A stretch of DNA of 64,000 nucleotides from Oxalobacteraceae bacterium OTU3CINTB1 (GCA_024123955.1 CP099652.1:1364001-1428000); one strand, 5' to 3'; shown: positions 45,569 through 53,539, counted from the first letter of the stretch. Program-made: numbers and translations. Notes: a model not told the origin generated them from the letters alone.

Positions 45569-45970
45569 ATGAACAGGATCACAGGGGAATTCAGCGTCAA
45601 GATGCAGCCGGAATCAGCCTCGGCGGTGGCTGCCGACACCGGCGTCGGCCGCATGTCGCTCGACAAGCAATACCACGGCGCGCTGACCGCCACCGGCAAG
45701 GGCGAGATGCTGGCCTATATGGACAGCGCGCTGGGCTCGGGCGTGTATGTGGCGATCGAGCGGGTCGAGGGCACGCTCGACGGCAAACGCGGCAACTTTC
45801 TGCTGCACCACCGCGGCATCATGGAGCGCGGCGCGCCCAGCCTGGCGGTGGCGGTGGTGCCCGATTCGGGCCGGGACGAACTCGAGGGGCTCAGCGGCAC
45901 CTTGAACATCCGCATCGAAGGCGGCAAGCACTACTACGATTTCGACTACATGCTGGCGGATGCCGCATAA
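45569..45970 (+). CDS. DUF3224 domain protein
   Basis: A 133-residue beta-rich protein of the DUF3224 family, judged from GRMSLDKQYHGALTATGKGEML and the central VAIERVEGTLDGKRGNFLLHH. These proteins form a small barrel (AttH-like) of unknown function. GAGGAG lies five bases before ATG 45569. It follows the sensor kinase closely, so it is likely in the same transcript. Its TAA stop lies in a 10-bp tandem repeat. Confidence 0.8.
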   Translation: MNRITGEFSVKMQPESASAVAADTGVGRMSLDKQYHGALTATGKGEMLAYMDSALGSGVYVAIERVEGTLDGKRGNFLLHHRGIMERGAPSLAVAVVPDSGRDELEGLSGTLNIRIEGGKHYYDFDYMLADAA

Positions 45971-46021
45971 CGCCGCATAACGCCTCACAGCGCCTAGCAA
46001 CGCCTAATACCGCCCAATACC
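45962..46021 (+). repeat. degenerate 10-bp tandem repeat, about six copies
   Basis: Units starting at 45962: GCCGCATAAC, GCCGCATAAC, GCCTCACAGC, GCCTAGCAAC, GCCTAATACC, GCCCAATACC. The first two are identical. The stop codon of the DUF3224 gene lies in the first unit. Copy-number change here would alter the 3' end or the spacing to the next small gene. Confidence 0.7.
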
Positions 46022-46060
46022 GCTACCGCCGTTCACGCCACGCCGACCGGGTCCGCCAGC

Positions 46061-46228
46061 ATGAATAAAGACGCCATCAAAGGTTTGCTGATCGTGCTGG
46101 CCATCGCCGTGGCGCTGGGGCTGGGCGCGGTGATGCTGACCGACGACGGCTGGCGCAAGCTGGGCTGCGCGTTCCGCGCCGTCGCCCAGGGCGTCGCCAT
46201 CAGCAACATACGGTCGCTCTGCTATTAA
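46061..46228 (+). CDS. 55-residue single-pass membrane protein
   Basis: A short open frame of 55 residues. One hydrophobic segment (LLIVLAIAVALGLGAVML) spans residues 9-26, and a short basic tail with two cysteines follows (WRKLGCAF, RSLCY). No strong ribosome binding site precedes the ATG. It ends just before the hairpin at 46246. Function not recognised; a real but small gene is plausible. Confidence 0.45.
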   Translation: MNKDAIKGLLIVLAIAVALGLGAVMLTDDGWRKLGCAFRAVAQGVAISNIRSLCY

Positions 46229-46245
46229 ACGCCGCAGACCAAAAA

Positions 46246-46268
46246 AAATCCCGCACCAGGCGGGATTT
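46246..46268. terminator. bidirectional hairpin terminator
   Basis: AAATCCCGC and GCGGGATTT form a 9-bp stem with a five-base loop (46246-46268). A run of eight A on the left becomes a U-tract on the minus strand, so it should end the PEP-CTERM transcript, and it may also stop the small membrane gene. Confidence 0.75.
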
Positions 46269-46294
46269 CTGTCGTGCCGCTTACCGGGCAACGC

Positions 46295-46645
46295 CTAGTT
46301 CTCGAACTTGTCCGACGGCTGGCGGCGGCGCGAGGAGAAACCCAGCAGCGCCAGACCGAACGCCATCATGGCAAAGGTTTGCGGTTCCGGCACCGGCGAG
46401 GCGGCGGCGTCGACCTGCTGCGCCGGGTTGGCTGTCGGCAGTGTGGCGAGATCGATACTGTCGTCGTCCCTGGCGGCCGAGTCGTCGGCGGTCAGGCATG
46501 GCGAGGCCGCATTCGGCACGCATTTTTCGACTTCAATTGTTGCAGGTGCGATAGGCGCCGCCGGAGTGGCATCGACTTTCGCTTGCGCCGCGCCGGTCAG
46601 GCTCAGCGCGACTAGCACGGAGGTTAAAAGTGGTGTTTTTTTCAT
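46295..46645 (-). CDS. small PEP-CTERM protein
   Basis: An exported protein of 116 residues. A Sec signal peptide (LTSVLVALSLTGAAQA) is followed by a low-complexity alanine-rich middle with two cysteines (EKCVPNAASPC). The C-terminal sorting signal has PEP, a hydrophobic stretch (FAMMAFGLALLGF) and an RRR tail. This signal is recognised by an exosortase, and the proteins usually go to exopolysaccharide-linked extracellular matrix. AGGAGC precedes the ATG. No exosortase is in the window. Confidence 0.88.
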   Translation of the reverse strand: MKKTPLLTSVLVALSLTGAAQAKVDATPAAPIAPATIEVEKCVPNAASPCLTADDSAARDDDSIDLATLPTANPAQQVDAAASPVPEPQTFAMMAFGLALLGFSSRRRQPSDKFEN

Positions 46646-46728
46646 AATTTGCTCCTATGGCAATACTGCGGGTCAGGGCGTTAACTGCAATTTAATGCAG
46701 ACACCTTAGACTTGCGGCCGCAATGCAT

Positions 46729-46756
46729 TTGACGTTTATTGCACAAAGACTATTAA
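46729..46756 (+). promoter_or_regulatory. possible promoter for the ChaN-like gene
   Basis: TTGACG at 46729-46734 and TATTAA at 46751-46756, 16 bp apart, in an AT-rich stretch about 125 bases before the ATG of the ChaN gene. Moderate match to a sigma70 site. Confidence 0.35.
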
Positions 46757-46882
46757 ACCACAATTCATAACATATTGCTATCTGTGTTTATGTCAGAGAA
46801 ATTTATTATTGCGATGCAACAACAGACTGGTTCCCTGGGCCTGCGCCGCAGGCTTTTTGCGAACTCAGACGTGAGGTGCAGG

Positions 46883-47758
46883 ATGATATCCATTTATAAA
46901 AAAAGCTGGCGGACAATTGGATTTACAGCAATATTTACCGGGGCGCTGGCGCTCACCGGTTGCGCCAGCGGCGCCCGAACAGGGTCGGCCGCGGATGCCG
47001 GGGAGGCCGCCGTCACGCCGCTCGGCCCCAACCCGCAGGTGTTGCTGCTGGGCGAGGTGCACGACAACGCACGGGGACACCGGCTACGCTACGAATTGCT
47101 GCGCCAACGGGTCGAGGGTGGCTGGCGGCCGGCCATCGTCATGGAACAGTTCGACCGCGAAGACCAGGATTTGCTGGACAAGGCGCAAAAAGGCTGTCTC
47201 GACGCGCAATGTGTGATCCGCGTCGTCAATGGCGCCCGTTGGGACTGGCAACTGTACTACCCGGTGATCCAGCTGGCGCTGACCTACCACCTGCCGCTGG
47301 TGGCCGGCAATTTGTCGCGCGCCGACGCCTCACGCGTGGTGCGCGACGGCGTGACCGCCACGTTCGACCCGCAAAGCATCAAGGACTACCGGCTGGACCA
47401 GCCGCTGCCGGCCGACGTGCGCGCCACCCAGCAACAGGAAATCGCCGTCGGCCACTGCGGTATGACGCCGGAGATGATGCTCGAGGGCATGGTCAACGCG
47501 CAGGTCGCGCGCGACATCTGGATGGCCAAGATCGTGCGCGACCAGCGGCCGCGCGATGTCGTGCTGATCGCCGGCAACGGCCACGTGCGCAAGGACATCG
47601 GAGTCGCGCGCTGGCTCAATCGGATTGAGCCTATACTGATCGTGCGCAGCGAGGGCTTCGTCGAGGGCGGCGACGAGGATGGCGGCCTGTACGACGTGGT
47701 GCACAAGCTCACACCCGAGAAGCGCACCGATCCATGTGCCAAGTTCAAAACCAAATGA
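46883..47758 (+). CDS. ChaN family lipoprotein
   Basis: A 291-residue predicted lipoprotein. The lipobox is LALTGC (cysteine 27). The mature part belongs to the ChaN/Tiki-related haem-binding fold: VLLLGEVHDNARGHRLRYELL is the signature, and VAGNLSRADAS and IAGNGHVRKD lie downstream. ChaN of Campylobacter binds two haems. ATG 46883 follows GAGGTGCAGG. It is translationally coupled to a thioredoxin-like protein, which suggests a redox-linked role, but the haem link is family knowledge only. Confidence 0.87.
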   Translation: MISIYKKSWRTIGFTAIFTGALALTGCASGARTGSAADAGEAAVTPLGPNPQVLLLGEVHDNARGHRLRYELLRQRVEGGWRPAIVMEQFDREDQDLLDKAQKGCLDAQCVIRVVNGARWDWQLYYPVIQLALTYHLPLVAGNLSRADASRVVRDGVTATFDPQSIKDYRLDQPLPADVRATQQQEIAVGHCGMTPEMMLEGMVNAQVARDIWMAKIVRDQRPRDVVLIAGNGHVRKDIGVARWLNRIEPILIVRSEGFVEGGDEDGGLYDVVHKLTPEKRTDPCAKFKTK

Positions 47759-48075
47759 AAACTGTCTATATAGCCGAGGCGCCCCAGCGCGCCGAGATCG
47801 ACGCCATGCCGGGCGCCACGCTGCTGGAGTTCGGCGCCAACTGGTGCGGCCACTGCATGGTCGCCCAGCCGCCGCTGCAACAGGCGATGGCCGGCCACGA
47901 CGCCGTCAGCCACTACAAGGTCGAGGATGGGCCGGGCCGTCCGCTGGGCCGCTCGTACAAGGTCAAGCTGTGGCCGACCCTGGTCTTCCTGCGCGACGGC
48001 CGGGAAGTGGCGCGCGTGGTGCGTCCACTCAAGGCCGACGAGATCGCCGCCGGACTGTCGCAAATCGATCACTAA
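47755..48075 (+). CDS. thioredoxin-like protein
   Basis: A 106-residue thioredoxin fold. The active site is C31-GH-C34 (ANWCGHCM) and the cis-proline region is KLWPTLVFLRDG. There is no signal peptide, so it is probably cytoplasmic. The ATG overlaps the stop of the ChaN gene (ATGA). WCGHC is not the usual thioredoxin CGPC and resembles disulphide-isomerase-type sites. Confidence 0.9.
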   Translation: MKTVYIAEAPQRAEIDAMPGATLLEFGANWCGHCMVAQPPLQQAMAGHDAVSHYKVEDGPGRPLGRSYKVKLWPTLVFLRDGREVARVVRPLKADEIAAGLSQIDH

Positions 48076-48165
48076 GCTGTTATCGAGAGCAATCATATCT
48101 GCTTGGCAAGCTGCGGACCGGGTGTGTATGATGAGGCGCACCACCCATCCGCAGGAGCTTCACGC

Positions 48166-49464
48166 ATGAGCAAGTCTCAACCGGGATCGTCCAAGACCAA
48201 CAAACCGTCCACGGTGCTGTTTGCCAGCTTGATCGGCACCACCATCGAATTCTTCGATTTCTATATCTACGCCACCGCCGCCGTGCTGGTGTTCCCCAAA
48301 CTGTTCTTCCCCGCCAGCGATCCGGCCGCCGCCACCTTGCAGTCGCTGGCCACGTTCGCCATCGCCTTCTTCGCGCGCCCGGTCGGCTCGGCCGTGTTCG
48401 GCCACTTCGGCGACCGCGTCGGCCGCAAGGCCACCCTGGTGGCGGCGTTGTTGATGATGGGTATCTCGACCGTGGTGATCGGCATGCTGCCGACCTACGC
48501 ACAGATCGGCACGCTGGCGCCGGCGCTGCTGGCGCTGTGCCGCTTCGGCCAGGGCCTCGGCCTGGGCGGCGAGTGGGGCGGCGCGGTGCTGCTGGCAACC
48601 GAGAACGCGCCGCCGGGCAAACGCGCCTGGTACGGGATGTTCCCGCAGCTGGGCGCGCCGATCGGCTTCTTCCTGTCGGGCGGCATCTTCCTGCTGTTGA
48701 GCGAAGTGCTGACCGACGCCGAGTTCTTCAGCTACGGCTGGCGCATCCCGTTCCTGGCCAGCTCGCTGCTGGTGATCGTCGGCCTGTACATCCGCCTCAA
48801 AATCCACGAGACGCCGGACTTCCAGAAGGTGCTCGACAAGAACGAGCGCGTCAAGGTGCCGGTCGTCACCGTGTTCCGCGACCATGGCCGCGTGCTGGTG
48901 CTGGGCACCTTGATCGCGCTGGCCACCTTCGTGCTGTTCTACCTGATGACGGTGTTCGCGCTCAGCTGGGGCACCACGGCCCTCAAGTTCACCCGCAAGG
49001 ACTTCCTGATCCAGCAATTGATCGCCGTGCTGTTCTTCGGCCTGACGATCCCGGTCGCCGCGCTGTGGGCCGACCGCTTCGGCCGCCGCACCACCCTGAT
49101 CTGGGTCTCGGCGGCGATCGCCGTGTTCGGGCTGGCGCTGGCGCCGCTGTTCGGCTCCGGCAGCGTGGTCCAGGTCACCGTGTTCCTGTCGGTCGGGCTG
49201 GGGCTGATGGGCATGACCTACGGCCCGCTGGGCACCATCCTGTCGGAACTGTTCCCGCCGGAGGTGCGCTACACCGGCGCCTCGCTGACGTTCAACCTGG
49301 CCGGCATCCTCGGCGCCTCGCTGGCGCCGTACATCGCCACCTGGCTGGCGACCAACTACGGCTTGCAGTACGTCGGCTACTACTTGTCGGGCGCGGCGGT
49401 CATCAGCCTGGTCGCGCTATTGCTGGTCAAGACCGGCGACGCGCGCACGGCGCGGCCGGCCTAA
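48166..49464 (+). CDS. MHS-family metabolite:proton symporter
   Basis: A 12-helix MFS transporter of 432 residues. GTTIEFFDFYIYATAA near the start, DRVGRKATLV between TM2 and TM3, and GEWGGAVLLATENAP are signatures of the metabolite:H+ symporter (MHS) group, whose members carry dicarboxylates, shikimate or proline-type substrates. ATG 48166 has GCAGGAG upstream. The nearest catabolic genes are those for hydroxyproline about 3 kb away, but no linkage is shown. The substrate is open. Confidence 0.88.
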   Translation: MSKSQPGSSKTNKPSTVLFASLIGTTIEFFDFYIYATAAVLVFPKLFFPASDPAAATLQSLATFAIAFFARPVGSAVFGHFGDRVGRKATLVAALLMMGISTVVIGMLPTYAQIGTLAPALLALCRFGQGLGLGGEWGGAVLLATENAPPGKRAWYGMFPQLGAPIGFFLSGGIFLLLSEVLTDAEFFSYGWRIPFLASSLLVIVGLYIRLKIHETPDFQKVLDKNERVKVPVVTVFRDHGRVLVLGTLIALATFVLFYLMTVFALSWGTTALKFTRKDFLIQQLIAVLFFGLTIPVAALWADRFGRRTTLIWVSAAIAVFGLALAPLFGSGSVVQVTVFLSVGLGLMGMTYGPLGTILSELFPPEVRYTGASLTFNLAGILGASLAPYIATWLATNYGLQYVGYYLSGAAVISLVALLLVKTGDARTARPA

Positions 49465-49508
49465 AGTCATCCTACAACGTTGCGGGGCGCGACCGCCAAC
49501 CCGCAAAG

Positions 49509-49542
49509 CGGCCCCATGGGGCCGTACCCCCGTTCGGGGTAC
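49509..49542. repeat. two adjacent palindromes
   Basis: CGGCCCCATGGGGCCG (49509-49524) is a perfect 16-bp palindrome. It is directly followed by GTACCCC (49524-49530) and GGGGTAC (49536-49542) with a five-base loop. The pair sits 45 bases after the MHS transporter stop. It could fold as a double hairpin to end or protect the transcript, or act as a repeat of the REP type. Confidence 0.65.
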
Positions 49543-49581
49543 GACCCCAGTCCATCGTGTGCGGGTTTCCGGTTTTTGTGC

Positions 49582-49620
49582 TTGCTTATCAAGTTTTATA
49601 GTTGTACGATGACATACGAC
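49582..49620 (+). promoter_or_regulatory. promoter with overlapping candidate operator for the hexuronate transporter
   Basis: TTGCTT (49582-49587) and TACGAT (49605-49610) are 17 bp apart. An imperfect inverted repeat, GTTGTA and TACGAC (49601-49620), overlaps the -10 box, so a repressor binding there would block RNA polymerase. GntR-type regulators of uronate genes often bind such sites; the LacI protein encoded downstream is another candidate. Motif match by eye. Confidence 0.5.
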
Positions 49621-49625
49621 TAAAG

Positions 49626-49650
49626 TGATCTCGTGGAGACCGAGAGATCA
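49626..49650 (+). promoter_or_regulatory. leader hairpin upstream of the hexuronate transporter
   Basis: TGATCTC (49626-49632) and GAGATCA (49644-49650) form a 7-bp stem between the promoter and the ATG at 49679. It may be a second operator or a leader structure. Confidence 0.35.
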
Positions 49651-49678
49651 TCACCAAAACCAAAACATAAGTGATGCC

Positions 49679-51082
49679 ATGAACCTGAGCGAGCCAGTAA
49701 CTCCGCACGTGGTGGGCCAAGCCGTCGGTAAATACCGATGGACCATCTGTGCACTGTTGTTTTTTGCCACCACCGTCAACTACCTGGACCGCCAGGTATT
49801 GAGCCTGCTGGCGCCGGACCTGTCCAAGGAATTCGGCTGGACCAATACCGACTACGCCAACATCGCCGCCGCCTTCCAGTTCGTCTATGCGGTGTCGATG
49901 CTGTTCGCCGGCCGCGTGGTCGACAAGATCGGCACCAAAGCCGCCTACGTGGTGGCCATCGTCATCTGGTCGCTGGGCGCCATCCTGCACGCGTTCTCGG
50001 TGCCGATGGGCGAGGGCGCGGCCGTCATCGGCGCCGCCTTCGGCGTGGTGCTGGTGCCGTCGATCGTCGGCTTCATGATTTCGCGCGCGGTGCTGGCGGT
50101 CGGCGAGGCCGGCAACTTCCCGGCCGCGATCAAAGCCACTGCGGAATATTTCCCGAAGAAGGAACGCTCCTTCGCGACCGGCATCTTCAACTCCGGCGCC
50201 AATGTCGGCGCCATCCTCGCGCCGATCACGGTGCCGCTCATCGCCGCCACTTGGGGCTGGCAATCGGCCTTCGTCATCATCGGCCTGATCGGTTTCCTGT
50301 GGATGGCACTGTGGCTGTGGCTGTACGAAAAGCCGGAACAGCAAAAGCGCCTGTCCAAGGCCGAGCTGGCCTATATCCGCAGCGATTCGGTGCAGCCGGT
50401 CGAGAAAACGGAAGAAGCGTCGGCCGCCGCCGCCAGGAAAGTATCGTGGTTCCAGCTGCTCAAATACCGCCAGACCTGGGCCTTCGCCTTCGGCAAATTC
50501 ATGACCGACGGCGTCTGGTGGTTCTTCCTGTTCTGGCTGCCGACCTATTTGTCGGCGCAATACGGCATGAAGGGCGACGCCATCATCGTGCCGCTGGCCG
50601 TGTTGTACAGCATGACGATGATCGGCTCGATCGGCGGCGGCTGGTTCCCCAGCTACTTCATGTCGCGCGGCTACGCGCCGTACGACGGCCGCATGAAAGC
50701 CATGCTGGTGATCGCCTTCTTCCCGCTGGTGGTGCTGCTGGCGCAACCGCTGGGCGCGATCAGCTTCTGGGTGCCGGTGCTGCTGATCGGCGTGGGCGCG
50801 TCGGCGCACCAGGCCTGGTCGGCCAACATCTTCACCACCGTGTCGGACATGTTCCCGCAAAAATCGGTGGCCTCGGTGATCGGCATCGGCGGCATGGCCG
50901 GCGGCATCGGCGGCGTCGCGCTGACCAAGCTGGGCGGCTGGGTGTTCGATTACTACAAATCGGTCAACGACATCCGCACCGGCTACATGATCATGTTCGG
51001 CATCTGCGCGCTGGCCTACCTGGTGGCGTGGTGCGTGATGAAGGCGCTGGTGCCGCGCCACAAGGAAATCACCGACCTGTAA
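49679..51082 (+). CDS. hexuronate-type MFS transporter (ExuT/galactarate family)
   Basis: A 12-helix MFS protein of 467 residues. FFATTVNYLDRQVLSLLAP near the start is the anion:cation symporter (ACS) family motif shared by ExuT and the glucarate/galactarate transporters, and NFPAAIKATAEYFPKKERSFA follows in the first half. It probably imports galacturonate or a related sugar acid. The LacI regulator gene follows 74 bases after its stop. The pectin operon at 56.8-64 kb would produce related substrates, which fits. Confidence 0.88.
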   Translation: MNLSEPVTPHVVGQAVGKYRWTICALLFFATTVNYLDRQVLSLLAPDLSKEFGWTNTDYANIAAAFQFVYAVSMLFAGRVVDKIGTKAAYVVAIVIWSLGAILHAFSVPMGEGAAVIGAAFGVVLVPSIVGFMISRAVLAVGEAGNFPAAIKATAEYFPKKERSFATGIFNSGANVGAILAPITVPLIAATWGWQSAFVIIGLIGFLWMALWLWLYEKPEQQKRLSKAELAYIRSDSVQPVEKTEEASAAAARKVSWFQLLKYRQTWAFAFGKFMTDGVWWFFLFWLPTYLSAQYGMKGDAIIVPLAVLYSMTMIGSIGGGWFPSYFMSRGYAPYDGRMKAMLVIAFFPLVVLLAQPLGAISFWVPVLLIGVGASAHQAWSANIFTTVSDMFPQKSVASVIGIGGMAGGIGGVALTKLGGWVFDYYKSVNDIRTGYMIMFGICALAYLVAWCVMKALVPRHKEITDL

Positions 51083-51156
51083 GCGGGCAGGGTTGGGCGT
51101 CGGGGGCGCGTGCTAATATCCCCGCTTTGGCGGCGCGCCAACCCCACAGCCCGATC

Positions 51157-52149
51157 ATGAAAAAAAATGTAGCAACCATACGCGACGTCGCGGCGGCGGC
51201 CGGTGTCTCGACCGCCACCGTCTCCAAGTTCGTCAACGGCGCGCAGCGCTTCTCGCCGGCGGTGGAGGCGACCATCAAGGAAGTCATCGCGCGGCTGGGC
51301 TACCGCTCCAATCCGCTGGCGCAATCGATGATCACCGGCCGCACCAAGAGCATCGGCCTGTCGGTGCTCGACGTCGGCAATCCCCATTTCACCAGCATCG
51401 TCAAGGGCGCCAACCGGGTCGCGCTGGCGCACGGCTACACCTTGCTGCTGGTCGACACCGAGGAAAATCCCGACCGCGAGCGGCCGCTGCTCGAGGCGCT
51501 GAGCCGGCGGGTCGACGGCTTGATCATCTTCTCCCGCATGCTCGAATCGGAAATGGACTGGGTCATGGACCTGGGCAAGCCGCTGGTGTATTTCGGCCGG
51601 CCGGCGCGGCTGAACCTGCCGTGGGTCGGCAGCGACGACCAGCGCGGCGCCGGCATGCTGGTGCGGCACCTGGTCTCGCAGGGGCACAAGCGCATCGCCT
51701 ACCTGAGTTTTCCGCGCTCGCGTCGCGACGAGGACCGGCTGGGCGCGATCCGCGAGTGCCTGAAGGGCTACGGGCAGGCATTGACGGTCTACGAAGGCAG
51801 CGCGCCGACATCGGCCGAAGGCGAGCGCCTGTGCTCGGCCATCATGCTGGGCGAAGCGCACCCGGACGCCTTGATCTGCTACAACGACCTGATCGCGCTC
51901 GGCTTCATGAAGGCGGCGCAAACCCTCGGTTTCAGCCTGCCGGCCGACATCTCGGTGGCCGGCTTCGACAACATCCAGTACGGCCAGTACACGTCGCCGG
52001 CGCTGACGACGGTCGACCTGCAGAGCGAGCGCATGGGCGTCGCCGCGATGGAAAAGCTGATCGCCGCCATCGACGGCAAGCCGCTGTCGGACACCGCGAT
52101 GATCGAACCGCAACTGGTGCTGCGCACCTCGATCGCCCGGCGCAATTAA
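51157..52149 (+). CDS. LacI family transcriptional regulator
   Basis: A 330-residue repressor. The HTH at residues 7-30 reads TIRDVAAAAGVSTATVSKFVNG, typical of LacI. The rest is a periplasmic-binding-protein-like effector domain (SIGLSVLDVGNPHF, PDALICYNDLIALGFMKA, ISVAGFDNIQYGQYTSP). It lies downstream of the uronate transporter and probably senses a sugar acid, its product or a derived oligosaccharide. A TAATAT box at 51114-51119 could be its own promoter, but the spacing to a -35 is poor. Confidence 0.93.
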   Translation: MKKNVATIRDVAAAAGVSTATVSKFVNGAQRFSPAVEATIKEVIARLGYRSNPLAQSMITGRTKSIGLSVLDVGNPHFTSIVKGANRVALAHGYTLLLVDTEENPDRERPLLEALSRRVDGLIIFSRMLESEMDWVMDLGKPLVYFGRPARLNLPWVGSDDQRGAGMLVRHLVSQGHKRIAYLSFPRSRRDEDRLGAIRECLKGYGQALTVYEGSAPTSAEGERLCSAIMLGEAHPDALICYNDLIALGFMKAAQTLGFSLPADISVAGFDNIQYGQYTSPALTTVDLQSERMGVAAMEKLIAAIDGKPLSDTAMIEPQLVLRTSIARRN

Positions 52150-52158
52150 TTTCCATAA

Positions 52159-52263
52159 ACTCCGGGGTCAGGTCCACCAATGCTACACGGCCTCAGCGCT
52201 ACCGGCGGTTTTGGCGTGCCTACGGTTGAACTCGTGTAGAAATGGTGGACCTGACCCCGGAGT
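52159..52263. repeat. 105-bp nested inverted repeat
   Basis: Perfect 21-bp arms begin with ACTCCGGGGTCAGGTCC (52159-52179) and end with GGACCTGACCCCGGAGT (52243-52263). Inside, CTACACG (52183-52189) and CGTGTAG (52233-52239) extend the stem. It lies between the convergent LacI and FAD-oxidoreductase genes. The GGGGTCAGGTCC core resembles repeats tied to RAYT transposases in betaproteobacteria. It carries no gene. Confidence 0.85.
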
Positions 52264-52276
52264 TGCCGGAGTTGCT

Positions 52277-53539
52277 TCAGGCGATGATGGTGTCGATGCG
52301 CGCCGGCGAGATCGGCATGCGTACCGCGTCGGGACGCCAGCCGTACAGCACTTCGGTGGCGCCGCCGCAGATGCGGCCCTGGCACGGTCCCATGCCGCAG
52401 CGCGTTTGCAGCTTGGCGCAGCGCCAGGTGGTGTGCGTGCGCAGCTCGCCGTGGCTGACGTCCTCGCAGCGGCAGACGATGGTGTCGTCGCCGGCCAGGG
52501 TGGCAAGCTCCGGCCGCAGCGCGAAGGTGCGCGCCAGCTTGTCCGCAAATTTCTTCCAGCGCGTGCGTTGGCCGAACTCGGCCTGCGCCGGCACGATCTG
52601 GCCGGTGGCCGACAGCCCGGCGATGCGGCCTTCCACCAGCGCCAGGTCCACCCCGCCCACGCCCGTGCCTTCGCCCGCGCAGTAGATGCCCGGCACCGAG
52701 GTTTGCTGCCAGTGGTCAGCTTCGACCACCGTCTGCGCGCCGTCGCTGGCGGTGGCGCAGCCGAGCGCCTGCGCCAGTTCCACGTTCGGTATCAGACCGT
52801 AGCCGCAGGCCAGGTAGTCGCATTGCAGCGTTTCCAGCTCGCGGCCTTTGCCGCGCTGGACCATCACCGATTGCAGCGTACCGTCGCCATGCGCCGAGCG
52901 CACATAGCTGTCGTGCAGATACGGCACGTCCTTGAGCTGCGCGGCCAGCCGCAGCGCTTGCGCGATCTTGGACGGCGTCGCCAACAGGCCGAGGGCGAAG
53001 CGCGCCATCGCCGCCGTCGGCGCCTGCTCGATGATGGCGACGATATGCGCGCCCTTGAGTTTGAGCGTGGCGGCCACCGCCAGCAGCAGCGGGCCGCTGC
53101 CGGCCACCACCACCCGCTTGCCTTGCAGCGGATAGCCGCCCTTGGCCAGCGCCTGCAGGCCGCCGGCGCCGGTCACGCCGGGCAGGGTCCAGCCGGGGAA
53201 GGGCAGCAGCCGTTCGCGCGCGCCGGTCGCCAGGATCAGGTGGCCAAAGCGCAGCGTGTCGGCCGCCGCCGCCGTCTGCACCCGCAGCTGCCCGGGTTCC
53301 GGCGAATACAGTACCCGCGTTTGCTGCAGGAAGGTGACGTTGGGGGCGTCGCGCAACGCGTTCCACAAGGACTGCGCGCGCCGGTCGGCTTGCCGTTCGG
53401 GGCCGCCACGCCAGATCTGGCCACCGGCCAGCGGATTGTCGTCGACGATGCCGACCTTTAAGCCGCTGGCGCCCGCGGCATGCGCGGCCGCCAGCCCGGC
53501 CGGGCCGGCGCCGATGACCAGGACGTTGTAGTGGTTCAT
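52277..53539 (-). CDS. FAD/BFD-type oxidoreductase, predicted D-hydroxyproline dehydrogenase subunit
   Basis: A 420-residue flavoprotein. The FAD loop is VLVIGAGPAGLAAAHAAG, the NADH-like Rossmann half contains VVVAGSGPLLLAVA, and the C-terminus has a BFD-like iron-sulphur site (CRCEDVS and RCGMGPCQGRICGG). Subunits of this design form the hydroxyproline dehydrogenases LhpF and the opine/sarcosine oxidase relatives. ATG 53539 overlaps the preceding gene by four bases. This is the last gene in the operon, so the three-part oxidase matches a D-hydroxyproline dehydrogenase. Confidence 0.86.
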   Translation of the reverse strand: MNHYNVLVIGAGPAGLAAAHAAGASGLKVGIVDDNPLAGGQIWRGGPERQADRRAQSLWNALRDAPNVTFLQQTRVLYSPEPGQLRVQTAAAADTLRFGHLILATGARERLLPFPGWTLPGVTGAGGLQALAKGGYPLQGKRVVVAGSGPLLLAVAATLKLKGAHIVAIIEQAPTAAMARFALGLLATPSKIAQALRLAAQLKDVPYLHDSYVRSAHGDGTLQSVMVQRGKGRELETLQCDYLACGYGLIPNVELAQALGCATASDGAQTVVEADHWQQTSVPGIYCAGEGTGVGGVDLALVEGRIAGLSATGQIVPAQAEFGQRTRWKKFADKLARTFALRPELATLAGDDTIVCRCEDVSHGELRTHTTWRCAKLQTRCGMGPCQGRICGGATEVLYGWRPDAVRMPISPARIDTIIA

